Assembly: GCF_000247815.1 (NCBI RefSeq)
Contig: NC_021676.1
Location: 2,701,106 to 2,765,105, forward strand
DNA: 64,000 nucleotides
Direction of reading: 5' to 3'
Source: Ficedula albicollis
Taxonomy: Eukaryota > Chordata > Aves > Passeriformes > Muscicapidae
Part shown: positions 37,954-51,475 of the stretch, in pieces
How positions within the stretch are numbered: the first letter of the stretch is position 1
How the letters are laid out: every line of letters starts with the position of its first letter
The notes under the pieces: model-generated
What the model saw: only the letters and a program-made list of their open reading frames with translations
The model's database searches: none
Told to the model about the DNA's origin: nothing
Made by a program: the position numbers and the translations under genes

Positions 37954-40900
37954 TTCTCCAACACATGTAATTTCTAATTTAATGTCACAAAATTAAGAAT
38001 AATGTCATATTTTAATAGTGTGAATGGCGCATGTGATAGCACTACTGCAAGAGCTATTTCCTCCTAATTCATTTGTGTCAGTATTTTAGAATCCAATTTG
38101 GTGTCTTTTAAGATTGTTGGCTAAGTTTCTATAAACATCAAGAGATATAGTGCCCATTAAGCTTTCTGTTTCATCTTGGCGATATACCGCTTCTCTCTAT
38201 ACTGGAATGAAAATTCAATAATCTCAAGAAGCAGGCAACAGTCCCTCAAAGTGAAAAAGACTGCTTCTTTCTTTACTCAAACTTAAATTACCCTCAGTGC
38301 TTCCCTCAGAATAGGGAGATTTTAAGCCCATGGAAAGGCTGTGTTCAAAGGTATCAGAAGATACTGGAAATATTTTCGTATTCAGATACTACAGACTAAT
38401 TTTTAAATATCCTCATTTGACATGTGCCCATGAAAGCAAGTCAGACCACAAATAGTTTAGTCAGAATCAGTGGTTTGGTCCCCCTGAAATTCAGTGGAAT
38501 TTGGGCTCCCCCAGCACTGGGAAATGTCCATCCAATGCTGCATATCTCATCCAGTGCTCTGAAAGCCAAAGTTAAATTTTTTTTCAAAAACCTATTTACT
38601 CTGGAAAGCACAATACTCTGAATCTCCTGGCTCAATTTATAAACTTATTTAGGATTTATGTGTCCACAGATATGTGTGTATACATGCAGTGCTTATATGG
38701 AAAAGACATAATGAAAAGCATTCAGTGGAATAAACTTCTTTAGAGCATTAAAGCAAAGTTTAATAGAACATGCCCACTATTTACAAAACTGCTCATAGTA
38801 ATAGAGATTTTCCTTCCCCCAGATAATGAACTCTGTAGGGAACTGTGACCACAAAACTGCCCAGAACTCTCCAAAACGGTTCACATTCCACTGCACTTCC
38901 TACTGATGAGATTTACTTTGATGGGCATTTATATTTACAAAACAAACACACAAACAAAAATCCAGGCCAAGGTGTTGCATCTGCCTAAAACAGGAATTAA
39001 ATTCTGAATGTGTTTCAAAGAAAATAATCTTCTCCTCTCTGATAAATTAATATTCCCACATGCCAAATTCCAATTCTAATATGTAGATTCACAACAATAA
39101 AATTCCCCTGTAGCATTTTTGAGCTTTTTTGGAGTTTCACAGGGAGAAGGTCTTATCCTTTCTGAAATTATAGTTTTATTACCCATCTGTTGATATCTAC
39201 TAGTCAGGTATTAAAAGGGCAAAGAACACCCATCCACACCCCTTTGGTAACTTCTCCTTTTGTGATCTGAAAAGCATCACACCTCCTCAAACATTAATAA
39301 CAGGAAAAAACAAAACAAAACAAGTTGAGCAAATATTTAACCCCTGCCCCAAAGAATCTGGTGACTGTGTGACAGAGCCAGGAATGTCTGGGATAATTTA
39401 AAAGAGTGCATGAACAAGATCATGGAATGATCAGGAATCTCTTCCAAAGTGGATTTTTAGTTGGATATGAATGTTATATATGAAATCAGTATTTATCAAA
39501 ACAATCCAATCCAATCCCAACATGCTGGAGTGAGAGAGCATTCCCACTATGGTCATGAGAAAAATTAGTCTCTCATGGGAATATCATAATATAAGGATTA
39601 GAAGGATTAATTTTCAGGTTTGTTGGAGCTGCTGAAGCAGACAGAATGTTCACTTTTCCCAGTCTTGAAGAATCAATTATGAAGCAGGATGCAAAAAGTG
39701 GAAATGCTGGCTGGAAGAATGGCTGCACCACCAATGCTGCTTGTCCTTTCCTGCCTAGCAGTTTTCCTTCTCTCAGAGTGACAACTGTAAATGAACTTAA
39801 TCTAAGTACATGTTAGAGGACCTGTGCCTGGTTGTTGTCATCAGTGTGCAACATCCCCTGGGTGACAGGTTCTTCACTCTGCTGAGTGCTCATGCATATT
39901 GACAAGGACGCTGCCTGCCAAAAATGACAATACAGAGCAGCATTTCTTTAGCTGTATCTCTCCTTCTAGGCTGCTGCACACTGCCACAGGACAGTCTGCT
40001 CACCCAGACTCTTCTGTAGTTCCTACACCAGCTGCATTCTTCCATGTCCTTAAGATTCAGAATCCTAATTTTTTTCCCCCGGTATAACTGAAAGGCTTTA
40101 AAGGGAGCAAAGTTGTGCATAACAAGGCATGTCCTACTAATCTAATAAGGCTCTGTCTTTATTCTCTCTATCCTCAGCATAAGTCCAGAGTAGAAATAGA
40201 AACAAAAGGGTTTGGTTTCCTCCTGGACTCCAGTAAGCTGGGAGGACAATGGAACTGGCTGCTGGAATTCCAGCACTGGCATCTGCTCCAAGGCTGAGCA
40301 GCACAGGGTGATGAGAGCAAGGGGGGAAATGCAGAGTATCTGTGGATCCCATCGAGTCCTGCAGCAGAACTGCCATTATTTGCAAAGTGTTTAATCATTT
40401 ATAATTCTTCTATTTGAGGAAATGGCCAATAGTATTAGCCATGGAAGCCTCTGTAGGCTAATGTAATTAGTCGTACGCATTTTAAGACCAGATAGAATGG
40501 TATTAGAAAGAATGGAGGACTATTTTAATTGGATGATGGCAAAATCCCTCTAAGCACTATGGCTGTCTCCTGTGCTCAAAATCCTCTAAAAAGTTCATAG
40601 ATTCCAATTGTTTTCTGCAGCAACAGTATTTCTATCTAAATTATATTAAATGTGTCAGCTCATTTCCAGAGCAAAAATGATAAAAGCACATTCAACTTCA
40701 GCAAAGCTGATCACTTTAAAGAAAAATATAAGATAATTAAAAGCTGTTACAACTGACAATACAACACTGCAGCTTCAAAATTCTTCCCTAATTACAGCTG
40801 CTAACTTTTAATAGCAACTGTAACAGTGAGTCAGATTTGACATTACAATAGCATCCCAACCTCTTATTTGGGAGAAAGGCTCTTGAGGAAAATACAATTA

Positions 40901-42600
40901 CAAGGTGAGCACAGCCAGCCAAGACCATTGCAAGTTTTGAAAAGCCAGTGATTGCTTTCCTTTTTAGTCTTGTTGAGAAACCTGGATTAGTTCCCCTTTG
41001 TTTGAATGCAGTCCTTTCAAAAGGTCGAATGTAGCCAAGTGGAGCTGGTTCCCAAAAAACATTCAGGGGCCTTAAAGGGAATGGCACTGCTCCTTGAAAA
41101 GACCTATAGGTAATTTCTGAGCCAAGCATAGGGCTCGCATAAATAGCTTTATACCGTTCTTGTAAAGTATTTGTATGACAGGATAAAAGAAGGGTGTTCT
41201 GGAGCACACTGTACTTCTGGGCTCTGTATTAATTAACCTTTTCTTAGTTTGATACTAATGTGTTAGAAAGGCAGAGAAATTCTGCAACTGATACAGTTGA
41301 AAGACAGTGCATGTTTTTGCCCTCCAAGAACATGCTGTCTCCATGGTCTTTAAGAGGGATTAAAGAAGGGATGAAAATTAGAGCCAGTTAGGCTTTCCCT
41401 GAGCTGTACAACAGGAGCTGCTGGTCTCCCAGTCAGCCTCAGCATGTGTCACCTTTAAACTTGTACAACTGGCATTTCTTTCTACAAAAGGAGGATATAA
41501 AAGCAGAAAGGGCTGAATTCCTTATCAGCACAGACTGAGAAAATTCCCATAATGGAAATTTTATCCAGAATCTGGGAAGTCATTATAATTCTGTGCTTTA
41601 TAATTTACCCACAGATTAAAAATCTTAGGCTCCACATCTCTATCCTCGTATGTATGGAGGATGTGAACTGCATTGAAACCTAGGTGCTTTTTGAAACCAA
41701 ATCATGGTCAGGGATTTTCACCCATCACTGAGAATTTGCTAATATGAAGTATAGTTCCCTCAGCTTGTACTGGTGATGCAGTGCACAGAGAAATTGCAAA
41801 ATATCTTATGAAGAGGAAAACACACAAAATTTAATCAGTGGTCGACTGCCCTGAAAAGAATGACAAGAACATTCTAAGATCAATAGAGTATTAGAATAAA
41901 AACTGAATCAAATTCTTTTCCCAGGTAGTCGGCGGTTTAGGTTTGTCAAATTAAGGGCAATTCTTTGTAGACTTCCTGGCTTATCCTGTCAGTTCCTCGC
42001 ATTAGGCAAAATTACTCTTAAATAATTCGTTCTGAGGAAATCTTCTGGCTTAAAGCTAATGCCAACATTCAGGTATGGAAGATTAATTTCTGCAGAGTTT
42101 GACCTGTGAAACCTCCTAGCAGAAGGAAGGGGAGAGGAACATAATGCTGGGGTTTTCAATCTCCAAAGGATCTCCTGCTGTGTGGTGCTGCATAATTCCC
42201 TCAAGAGGGATGCACTGCTATTTTGAGAAAGTGGGTTTTTTTCAGCCCTCGCCTGGTTTTAAAAGTAATTGAAGAGGAACAATTCATCCCATTTAAAGTA
42301 TCCCAAGAGTAGAAGTTAGTGGAAAAGAACTTCTAAGAGCAAATGAGGAAGGATCTAAAAGAAAAATACTCAAGGGATCATATCTCAGACACAAATATTT
42401 TTTTTTTTTTATTTTAAATTACAGGTGCTCATAATTACTTGTAAGGGAGAAAACTAATTATGGCAGTCTTCAGGGAGCTTAAACATGGTAAATACTGAGA
42501 GAAAGCAGCCTGGGCTTTTGAAAGTTATTTGTGTACATTGCTTACACTTCTAGTCCTTGGTGACATGCAAGCATCCCTCTTTCCTTTTATTTTTTCTTTT

Positions 42601-42623
42601 ATTTTGTTGTTGCACAACAAAAT
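42601..42623. repeat. Perfect short inverted repeat
   Basis: ATTTTGTTGT, a TGC spacer, then ACAACAAAAT: a 10-bp perfect stem with a 3-nt loop, followed by another TGTTGTTG. Probably simple-sequence drift; no function assigned. Confidence 0.6.
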
Positions 42624-44390
42624 GTTGTTGAAGCACTTTTATTTATGTTAAATAACGAGAAATAAGCCAAAGTTCTTTCTGAATTTCCTGCTTTTAAAAG
42701 TTTTAAAAGGTTTCCTTTTTGTACTCAGAGAATATTCTCATGTTCACTGAATGAACACATGAAATCTCATGTTTCTCAACAATTTATTTAAGCCATGGTG
42801 AAAAAATGTAATTTATTTTTCTTCTCATATGAGCAAATGTGTTCTTGTACTGAGAGAAAGAATAAACACATAAATATTTTATATGTTATTATGCAAAAAT
42901 TGCTGTTGTGTCACTGCACACTCTATAATAACAGATATAAACAAGGCTTAAAAGATCAAATTAAAACATTTAGTACAACTCAATGTGTTTTGAATAAGGC
43001 TTTTGCATATGCTCTAGCTATTGGTATTTTCTATATATTGTGTATTTAGTCATTCTTCAGACTCCAATTACAAACCCAAGGCAAATGAGTACAAGCGCCA
43101 AGTGATATGTTCCTCTCTAGATCACCTATGTTGGCAAAATAAGGAGCAGGGAAGAAAAAAAATCAGGTTTACTGTGTATTACTTAGCTGATTATTACATC
43201 ATATGTGGATTACTCAGTAAATTCTAGAATTAAACACAATAAATTAGAATTAATTATTCATTTGACGCAATAAACTATGGCTGCTCAGCACTGGGGTTTG
43301 TCATATATGGTTTCCATGTCAGATGGGATTCCATGAGCTTTAAAAATCTTCTCTTCCACCAACTTTAGTAAAACAGAAAGGACGCAAAAAACTGAGTGAA
43401 AGAAAATAAACATTTTTCCATATGACCTCCATTCTTCCAATCATCTTCCAGTTTCAAATACAAAAATATTCTAAACTCAAAAATATTTTAAATACCAAAA
43501 TATTTCAAGCCAAACTCTATCATAGTATGATTCCAGTAAGGCAAAAAACATAGAGATATAATTAATAGAAAAGAACAGTACACCCATATATTATATTATT
43601 TTGATCTGCATTCACCTTCCAAAGACTTGGACAGGACTTCCTTTGCCCCAGTTTGATTGGAGTCAGTGTTAATTTTGACTCTGTGAAAGTTTCACTGTTA
43701 CAAAACTTCAGATCTTGCATCAGTCACAAACATTTGCATAGCAAAAAATCCATTGTTTAAAAGGCATCAATTGTCTCTAACATTGTGGCATTAAAAATTT
43801 TGCCCCTTAAATGCTTTATTTGATGAGCAAGAACTCTTGCTGCAGTCTCTAGTCATGGACAGATGTGTGATATTTACCTTAAAGCACAGCACCTTGGAAG
43901 TGAAATTCTGAGAGTGAACTGATAAAGGCCTTTTTCTTTATCAGCTTTTTACTTGGAACAGCCAATGAAGTGATCAGTTGGTGTAACTGAATTATTCTTT
44001 TTTGTATACTTCCCATCTAGATTCATTTGACTTTGTAACAAGCAGCCTCATTACCCATTTCTTGTAGGTCCCAGTGACAGATTCTGAAATGATCACTCAG
44101 TAATTAATTAACAAAAAGTGCCTACACCTCACTGAATTTGGCAAAATGTCTCTAGTTATAAGAGTATGCTAATTAAGAGATTCCCACATATTATTTGTTG
44201 AGTTATAGCACTCTAGATGTCTAGTTATAGGTAAAAACTTAATGATAAATGTAATTATTCAGCTATTAAAAATATTTTCAGTATATTTATTTTTATTGTG
44301 ACATCCTCAGTTTCTTTGAAAAAAAATTCCCATCAAGTAACCAAGTACAGACCCTGGAATTTCCAAGAACAGACTTCAGCTTAGGAAGGG

Positions 44391-44525
44391 ATTTTTTTAG
44401 GTGGGTGAGATCCTCTGTGAAGAACTCTGAACAGAAAAGTATCTCAAGAGAGCTGGAGGATTTTTTTAGGTGGGTGAGATCCTCTGTGAGGAACTCTGAA
44501 CAGAAAAGGATCTCAAGAGAGCTGG
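44391..44525. repeat. Direct tandem duplication, 69-bp unit
   Basis: Copies 44391-44459 and 44460-44525 share ATTTTTTTAGGTGGGTGAG and differ at two internal bases (GAAGAAC/GAGGAAC, AAGTATC/AAGGATC). The unit is a multiple of three, so a plus-strand open frame passes through it, but that frame resembles no known protein. Confidence 0.92.
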
Positions 44526-44776
44526 TAGCCCTGCTAGGGCAATCTCCACAACACTCCATGCCCAGGAAAATCAGAAATACCAGGAGGCCTTGGTTTCACA
44601 GGGAACTCACAACTGAGCTCATCCATACACAGGACATGAAAGTGAAGAAAGACAAGAGAAATTAAACTTAGCCTCAGTCTTTTAGAGAAAGCTCTTTGAG
44701 TGTAAAGGCAAAGTTCAAGAGGAAGGAACTACCAACATGGAAAACATCCCAGGAGGGAAAAGCTCTGCCTTTTACT

Positions 44777-45027
44777 GAGGTGCACAGTGAGAGGGCAAGG
44801 GACAGGCTCAAAAGCTGAAATGAGGAAGGCTCTGACTGCTTATTATGGCCAAAAGCCATCAGCTGGGATAATTCAGCCTTGGAATGGTTGTGTGCAGGCT
44901 CAGACCTGATGGACAAAGCCTAAAGCAATGAGACCTGAATGCACTCCTGACATTGCTCTGAGCACACTGAGCTCTGGACTAGAAACTCCCGAGGTTCCTT
45001 CCGATGTGAATTATTCTGTGGTTCCAT
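44777..45027 (+). repeat. CR1 LINE 3' end fragment
   Basis: Begins around GAGGTGCACAGTGAGAGGGC and ends GAGCTCTGGACTAGAAACTC, then GAGGTTCCTTCCGATGTGAA and TTATTCTGTGGTTCCAT, matching the sense 3' end of avian CR1 with a degenerate tail. The middle is strongly diverged, so the 5' limit is approximate. Confidence 0.75.
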
Positions 45028-45743
45028 AAAAATTTAATCACAAGGATAAGATACAGGTATAAGTATGAGCTTGATTTGTGGAACACAGTACTTGCATTTC
45101 TTTAATCTTTTGCCAGGGCAAAGGCAGGAGAAAACCTTCACAGCAATTACATTTGTGTCAGGTCAAAAAGTCTGTGTCAGTTTTTTAGTATGAGCCAAAA
45201 ATTACCAAAGACAAAAACTTGATGAGCATTTGCATAATTGAAAAGGCAAAAATTGCTCCTCAGAACTACTTTAGGTAATTCTTTTGCAGTGCCAGGCTTA
45301 TTGGGCATGTTTTTCCTTCCTGCTAATGAAAATGATTTGAACCATGAAAAGAGGTTCACCTTTAATCCCAAATACTGTTTCAATGGAGGAAAAAAATTAA
45401 GAAAGAAACTGTTTTGCAGGCATAGATTCATTAAACTAGTCAGCATCCTTTGGAAACTGGAAAAATTCCTAGAAAACTGGGGAGGGGAAAATTTCTCACA
45501 TGATGTAAATAGCACTTAATTCCATAGTGTATGGGTTTCTGTAATTTGACAAAATTATTTTACAAAGCAATTGTAACACAGTGGAATAAGGATCTTGCCT
45601 TTAAAGATGGAATTAAGCATGGATCAGACACGAGTATGGTTTTATAAAAAAATGTTCTAAGCAGATATAAATTCAGATTTATTTTTAAAGTTGTACTTGT
45701 GTACCATCATGAATGGTTTATAAAGTTTCCCCTGATATATGTA

Positions 45744-45917
45744 TTAGTACCCCAGAATTTCATAAATATGTATGGTAATTCAGTTTATTAATAGAATAAA
45801 TGGCATAAGTAACAGAAATGGGTATACATTTTAGTACCCCAGAATTTCATAAATATGTATGGCAATTCAGTTTATTAATAGAATAAATGTCATAAGTAAC
45901 AGAAATGGATATACATT
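45744..45917. repeat. Direct tandem duplication, 87-bp unit
   Basis: Copies 45744-45830 and 45831-45917 start TTAGTACCCCAGAATTTC. Three substitutions are visible (GGTAATT/GGCAATT, TGGCATA/TGTCATA, GGGTATA/GGATATA). Confidence 0.93.
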
Positions 45918-47064
45918 ATAAAATCTAAATATAATTCAAAAGAAACAAATAATTCTGCATTTCAACTTCTTAGCTGCAAAGTTTTTTAAATGGATGGAAT
46001 ACATAAAGGATGCCTTATCTCTAGTCAGAAGTACCTCAGAAGATTCCTAATGCTACAGAATGTAAAAAGGAGACAGAAAATACATTTTCCCCCCAAACTT
46101 TTCAGAAATTATAGCCAGTAGGCAGTTGTGCTTTAACTTTAAAAAAAATGCCCAAACTTTTTGACTTTCTGCCTTTACCTTCCAGCAAGGTTTATTTTTG
46201 GTTCCTTTCCAACAGAAAAACGGACTCTGAGATTCTCTTCAGGTTTAAAATAATTAGTAAACCCTTAGAATACTCATTATAAATAGATCAAAGCTTCAGC
46301 CCAACTTCAATACAAAGGCAAGGCTTTTAGATCAAACTTGAGCTACCACCCATCCCACACACGTCCTGCTGATATCTTACTTCGGGTTCTGTTAAATTAT
46401 TAACACCCAAATACCAAATGATTCACTATTTAAAGAAAAATAATAGGAAACTTCATTTATACAACTGCTATTCCAATTACATTTTCTCTTTTCCCTTTTA
46501 ATCTGGGCTGCTTTTTCTTTTGCTCTAAATTTTATGGCTTAATCCCTCATTTATAGGTTAAAAAAAGAAAACAAAACTAAAAATAATTAGGGAGGCAAGA
46601 AAATGCAAGCAGGAGGCATAAAATGAAAAGGTACAAATAAAGATGCTTGGAATGATGAAATTCTCCTGCTCTGCCAATAGTTCTGGAATTCTTTATGACA
46701 CTTCTAGGAATCCAGTTGCCAGAGCAAAACAGAACTATGGGAATCAGGAATATGAATGTGCACAGGAGTAACAGACAAGACAATCCCTGGATGTTGCTGC
46801 CATCCACAATATCCACTTGGACCTGAACAAAAATATAATATATTATTACATATATATATAACAATATCAAAGAAGCTACTGTAGGAATCTGAATTCTGGA
46901 AAGAACTATATGGCTTTTTCTAAATCAGAAAACTCTTCCATGCAGAGCCTGTAGTTGGAATGGAAAAGAGTCAATAACTGCTATGTGTAAAATACTTTGG
47001 CCAAACCACCTCCAACAGACATCAATGCTGAATATGGGACAAATAATGCAAAAGGAGCAAAATA

Positions 47065-47150
47065 TTTGAATCTCTGTGCCTACAAAATTTAAGAAAAATG
47101 CATTATGTTTGAATCTCTGTGCCTAGAAAATTTAAGAAAAATGCATTATG
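47065..47150. repeat. Direct tandem duplication, 43-bp unit
   Basis: TTTGAATCTCTGTGCCTA starts both copies (47065-47107 and 47108-47150). One base differs (CTACAAAA/CTAGAAAA). Immediately adjacent to another duplication. Confidence 0.92.
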
Positions 47151-47280
47151 TCAGAATCATGATAATCAATGAAAGCTGGCTAGAGTTTATAAAATCAAAA
47201 GGGAAAAGGGAGTCTTCAGAATCATGATAATCAATGAAAGCTGGCTACAGTTTATAAAAACAAAAGGGAAAAGGGAGTCC
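47151..47280. repeat. Direct tandem duplication, 65-bp unit
   Basis: TCAGAATCATGATAATC starts both copies (47151-47215 and 47216-47280). Differences: GCTAGAG/GCTACAG, AAATCAA/AAAACAA, and the last base. It abuts the 43-bp duplication exactly, so two independent events share a boundary. Confidence 0.92.
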
Positions 47281-50200
47281 GTGAGCTGAAACTGATGGCA
47301 CATTCCTGCATGATCTGTACACAGACACCCAGCCTTCACTCAGGTGCTCTGTGCCTCGTGCTGGGCTTGTGCTCAGCACTGACAAATCAGAGCAACCCCT
47401 TCCAAGTTGCACAAGTCCATGAAGAAAATGCCCTTCCACAAGGTGTTTGTATTTGTCAGAAAATAGGATCATTGTGCATAAAAACGAACACACTGCAAGT
47501 GCTTCGTCCCTTATCAACAAAAGTGCTATGCTGAAGTACTGGTGCTACCTGAATTCACATCTTTTATATGAAATTCTGGGATTTATTGGATGGATTTCAG
47601 GCAATTTATGACTTTTGTGTTGTCAGTATGAAAGTAAGCAATAAAATCAAACCTCTGATTTGCCAATATTTTCCTTGGACTTGGAGATACCTATAGGTAG
47701 AAAGGACAGATTTGCCCTAAAATGCAATATTATATTTAGATTTTTTTCCCCACTTACTTAGAAATAACACAAAGAGAAGACCATGCAGAACAATGAAGAT
47801 TCTTCTCATTCTCCCAGTTAAAAAATGCAGCCATTCATGCTCCAGCACTGCAATCCTGATACTGCTTCTCAGAGCTTTTCCAGTTTTGTTCCTTCTGCAC
47901 TTGCTTGAATTCACCATATAGATTTCAACAGCTGCACAGTGTATAGTGCACAGTACATCACTGTCTAACAGCTCAAACTAAATCAGCAGATCTTTCTTGG
48001 GGCTTTTCATCACTACCAGACTAAGATGCCTCTATTAATTCAAGTTTTCTGGTATAATGTGTCTGGCAAAATGATGTACCAAATGTTTCCCACAAGTTGG
48101 AGAGCAGCACTGAAACCTGGAACAATTTATTCTGTGCTGCTTCCTTAGGAACAGAAAACGAAGTGAGGTTCTGGGACATTTTGCGGTTGGATGGGTTGAA
48201 GTTGAAATGTATTTTAATTTAAATAGGAATGGGAATTTTTGCTACATCACACGCAAGAGACCACATTCAGAAAAACTGATAGTTTTAGCAGACCAGAAAA
48301 CTCCTTAAATTGAAAAGTAGCCTTAAAAAACAAAGGCTTGCTATCTAAATTGTTACATTTTATTTGGGAAACATGATGCTAATTTTAGTTGATACTCATG
48401 CAATAATCTATTTTACACACATCTACATATGTTTACATTATTATTAAGGATGTATTTCCTGCAGAAAAACAAAACATAGAATTCATTTGTCAGCTGAAGC
48501 AAGAGTCAACCCAAAAATTATCTCCTCTGAGACATGGATAACTCATGGATTCTTATCCAGCTCTGAATTTCAAACCAGCTCCACACAAAGCTTTTGGCCA
48601 ATTTAAACATACAAGAGTGTAGTTGCTCATACCCTCATTAGCATTAACTGATAACTGAAGAGCAAGATACATTATTTCTCATAAAACTTTGGGAATTTAA
48701 TCATTCTTCCAGAATGGAAGATTTGTAGGTAAATCTTGCAGTAATCTTAATGGGAATTCCATGCATAAAAATGTGCATGAATATCAAATTCTAAGAATAT
48801 AGATTTTTGGTTTTAAACTTTCTCATTTCCTTTTCTACATGCATGCAAATCAGCCTGGTTAAGCACAAATTGAAAAGGAATTTAGAGAGATTACTTTGGA
48901 AAGGCACACAAAAGGATATCCAGGTGATAACACAGAATCAGGCTACACTGTTGAAGGAAGAGCTTTCCAAGGTATGTTCAAGTAACAAATGTGATTTTTC
49001 TTCCCTCTGGTTTGCTTTGTAAGGAATACGAGATCATAGCTCAGCTTTGGCTTTCCTGCTGACTGGATTTCACCCTGGCAGCCAGTCCCACTGCTTGGAA
49101 ATGGATTCCCCTTGTAGGATCCCAGTACTCAGCATTCTGTGGCTTTCCTTCCATAATTTCCACTACAAAGTATTACCAATTCATGGCACTCACACGCTCA
49201 AGGAACAGTTCATTCTGAATTCAGGTAATGGGCTTCTGGAAGTTAATGTTACACAAAGTAACACTAAAGACAGTTTTCATTTAAGTCACTGTAAGTGCAC
49301 TGGTAGAAAAAGAGCATAAATGAAAGAATTTATCAAACTCTGAGCACCAAAATATACATTAAATGACGTTACTTCTCCAGGAAAACTCTCTTCAGGGTGC
49401 CAGGCAAATGGATATTTTTACGAACCTTGATTTTTTATTTGCTGTGCTTTGTTTGGTATCATCACTGACACATTCTTGTTGATTTTAGGCCAGGTTTGGG
49501 AGTCAGTTACTGACTGGCATATTTCTCCTAGGCAGCAGCAAAAGCAGCACTTTATACAAGCCCTTGGAGACAATTTCAGATAATTTCCTTCCCCTATGCT
49601 ATTTTAGGAAATATATTTAGGTGGCAGAAAGAAACGCTGAAAAAAAATGAATAAACAGCGAATGCATGTTTGTTATGCAAAAAGAATCTATACCATTGTA
49701 TCCATCAATTTCAAGCCATAACAGCAATGAAGATTTCATTGCAGGTATTCCTGGTGATTAATAACCAGATGAGTTTTGTTGATCACTGCAAGCAGCAGCT
49801 CCTTTCGGTCTGTCAATAATCCCTGGAATACTTTATGCTCGATCGCTGTTGCTGTAACGATATTAATTTTGACTGAGTGCCATATTGTGCCACCCTCTAA
49901 AAGGCCCCCAGGTACTGATGTTGACTTGAGATTCAGGCCTTTAACAGCTTTCCTTGTCTGCCATTTAATTTTATCAACTGCTGACTTTTTATAAGTAAGT
50001 ATGTATGTGTAGATCAGAAAAGGCAATTGGAGCCGTGAGTACAGGCATTCCAAAAAATGTAAACTTGGTTGTAAAAGTGGCAACAACACAGGTATTAAAA
50101 AGAGTGAAACTAATACAGGTGCACTGGCATAGAGCATCACAAACAATGCCAAGTCTCTGTTAATAATTCATATTTTCATTGTCTGTGAGAGTCATCTCAC

Positions 50201-51314
50201 AAGAAATGCACAATATAGATGTCCTCAAATACCTCAGTGCTAAAAACTTGTATCCAGGATTTTAACACCAACAGGACAAAGCAATGTATCACTGTGGGAA
50301 TCAGCTGGAGTTTTGAAGTCTTCAGTAATTTATCAATTCTTTGCTGGCAGGAGAAATGTTTACATTTATTTACTTGGGAAGGGGAAGATAAAAAATGAAA
50401 TTTCTGCAGTGTGTGAGAAAATTATTTTTGCTATAAAATTTTATCCCTTTTCCATACTCTTTATAAGATTAAATGGTCTGTAAGTACATTCATGAAAAGG
50501 ACTATATAGTGGGGTGACCTTCAAATTCTCTTCCAGTCTTCACGTACTCACTTCAGGAGTAAGACCAGATGTGATAAACAATCCCATTAGCGAGAACTTT
50601 ACCAGTGTCTAAGAATTTCACCAGTCATGTTCAATCTACACCTAACTTAGTGCCTATCCTGGTTTATGCAGCAGGCAGAGTCATGGCCAGGCATGAAACA
50701 GAATTCTCTGAACCTCATCAGGTGCATTTGCATTTCAGCAAGGTGGCTCCATGTCCCCTTTGGCACATTGTACAGTTATTGTTAGCATTACATGATGTTA
50801 AATACACTGCTCTTTCCAAAACAGTAAATATTTATGGGGCATAGATAAGAGTCATGGATTTGGAAGTCTTGGATATATTTTAACTTTGGTGGCAAATTCT
50901 TGGTTAAGGTTCTCAAGGCTTTAATGATCAGATAATGAAAAGATTCAGATGGGGAGGTAAGAAAAGTAACAAACTAGTATCCTGCTAGTAAGAGTTGGGT
51001 CCTGTGGTTCCTACAGTACAGTACAGTAAGACTCATCAAAGAAACTAATTATCACAAGGGGAAAGCTGGAACTCACGTGCCAGTCATAAAAAACCCCAAA
51101 GCACTGCAGCAGGGTGAGGAAAATCCCAAGGATCAGGACACACTGAGTATTGCACAGCTTGCTTCCTCTGGATGTGGTTCTTTTTTCATCAGGGTCCAAC
51201 ACTGTGTGCTACAGTCAGACTGTGTTTAACAGCCTTGGAAATACAACAAATAACTAACAGCACTGTGCTTAGCCCCACACTGTGACTCCTGGGCAGTCTG
51301 AGAATCCTTCCCTT

Positions 51315-51475
51315 GGAACTGCCCTCGGAGGGCCACAGTCCAACCTCCTGCACAGAGAGGTGTCAGTACCCAATTCACACCAGGCTGCTCCAGGTTCTGG
51401 CCAGCTGGATCTTGCAAACCTCTGGGGACAGAGATTATAACACAGTGTTTCTGGGCAGCTTGCTTCACTGTCTTT
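51315..51475 (-). repeat. Diverged CR1-like fragment
   Basis: GGGCCACAGTCCAACCTCCT, CACCAGGCTGCTCCAGG and CTGGGCAGCTTGCTTCACTG follow the order of the antisense CR1 3' region. Older and less certain than the others. Confidence 0.6.

Noticed and set aside
44405..44665. 86-codon plus-strand frame as a transposon ORF
   Set aside because: It spans the 69-bp duplication and lies just before a CR1 3' fragment, but I could not match it to CR1 ORF2 or any other element protein.
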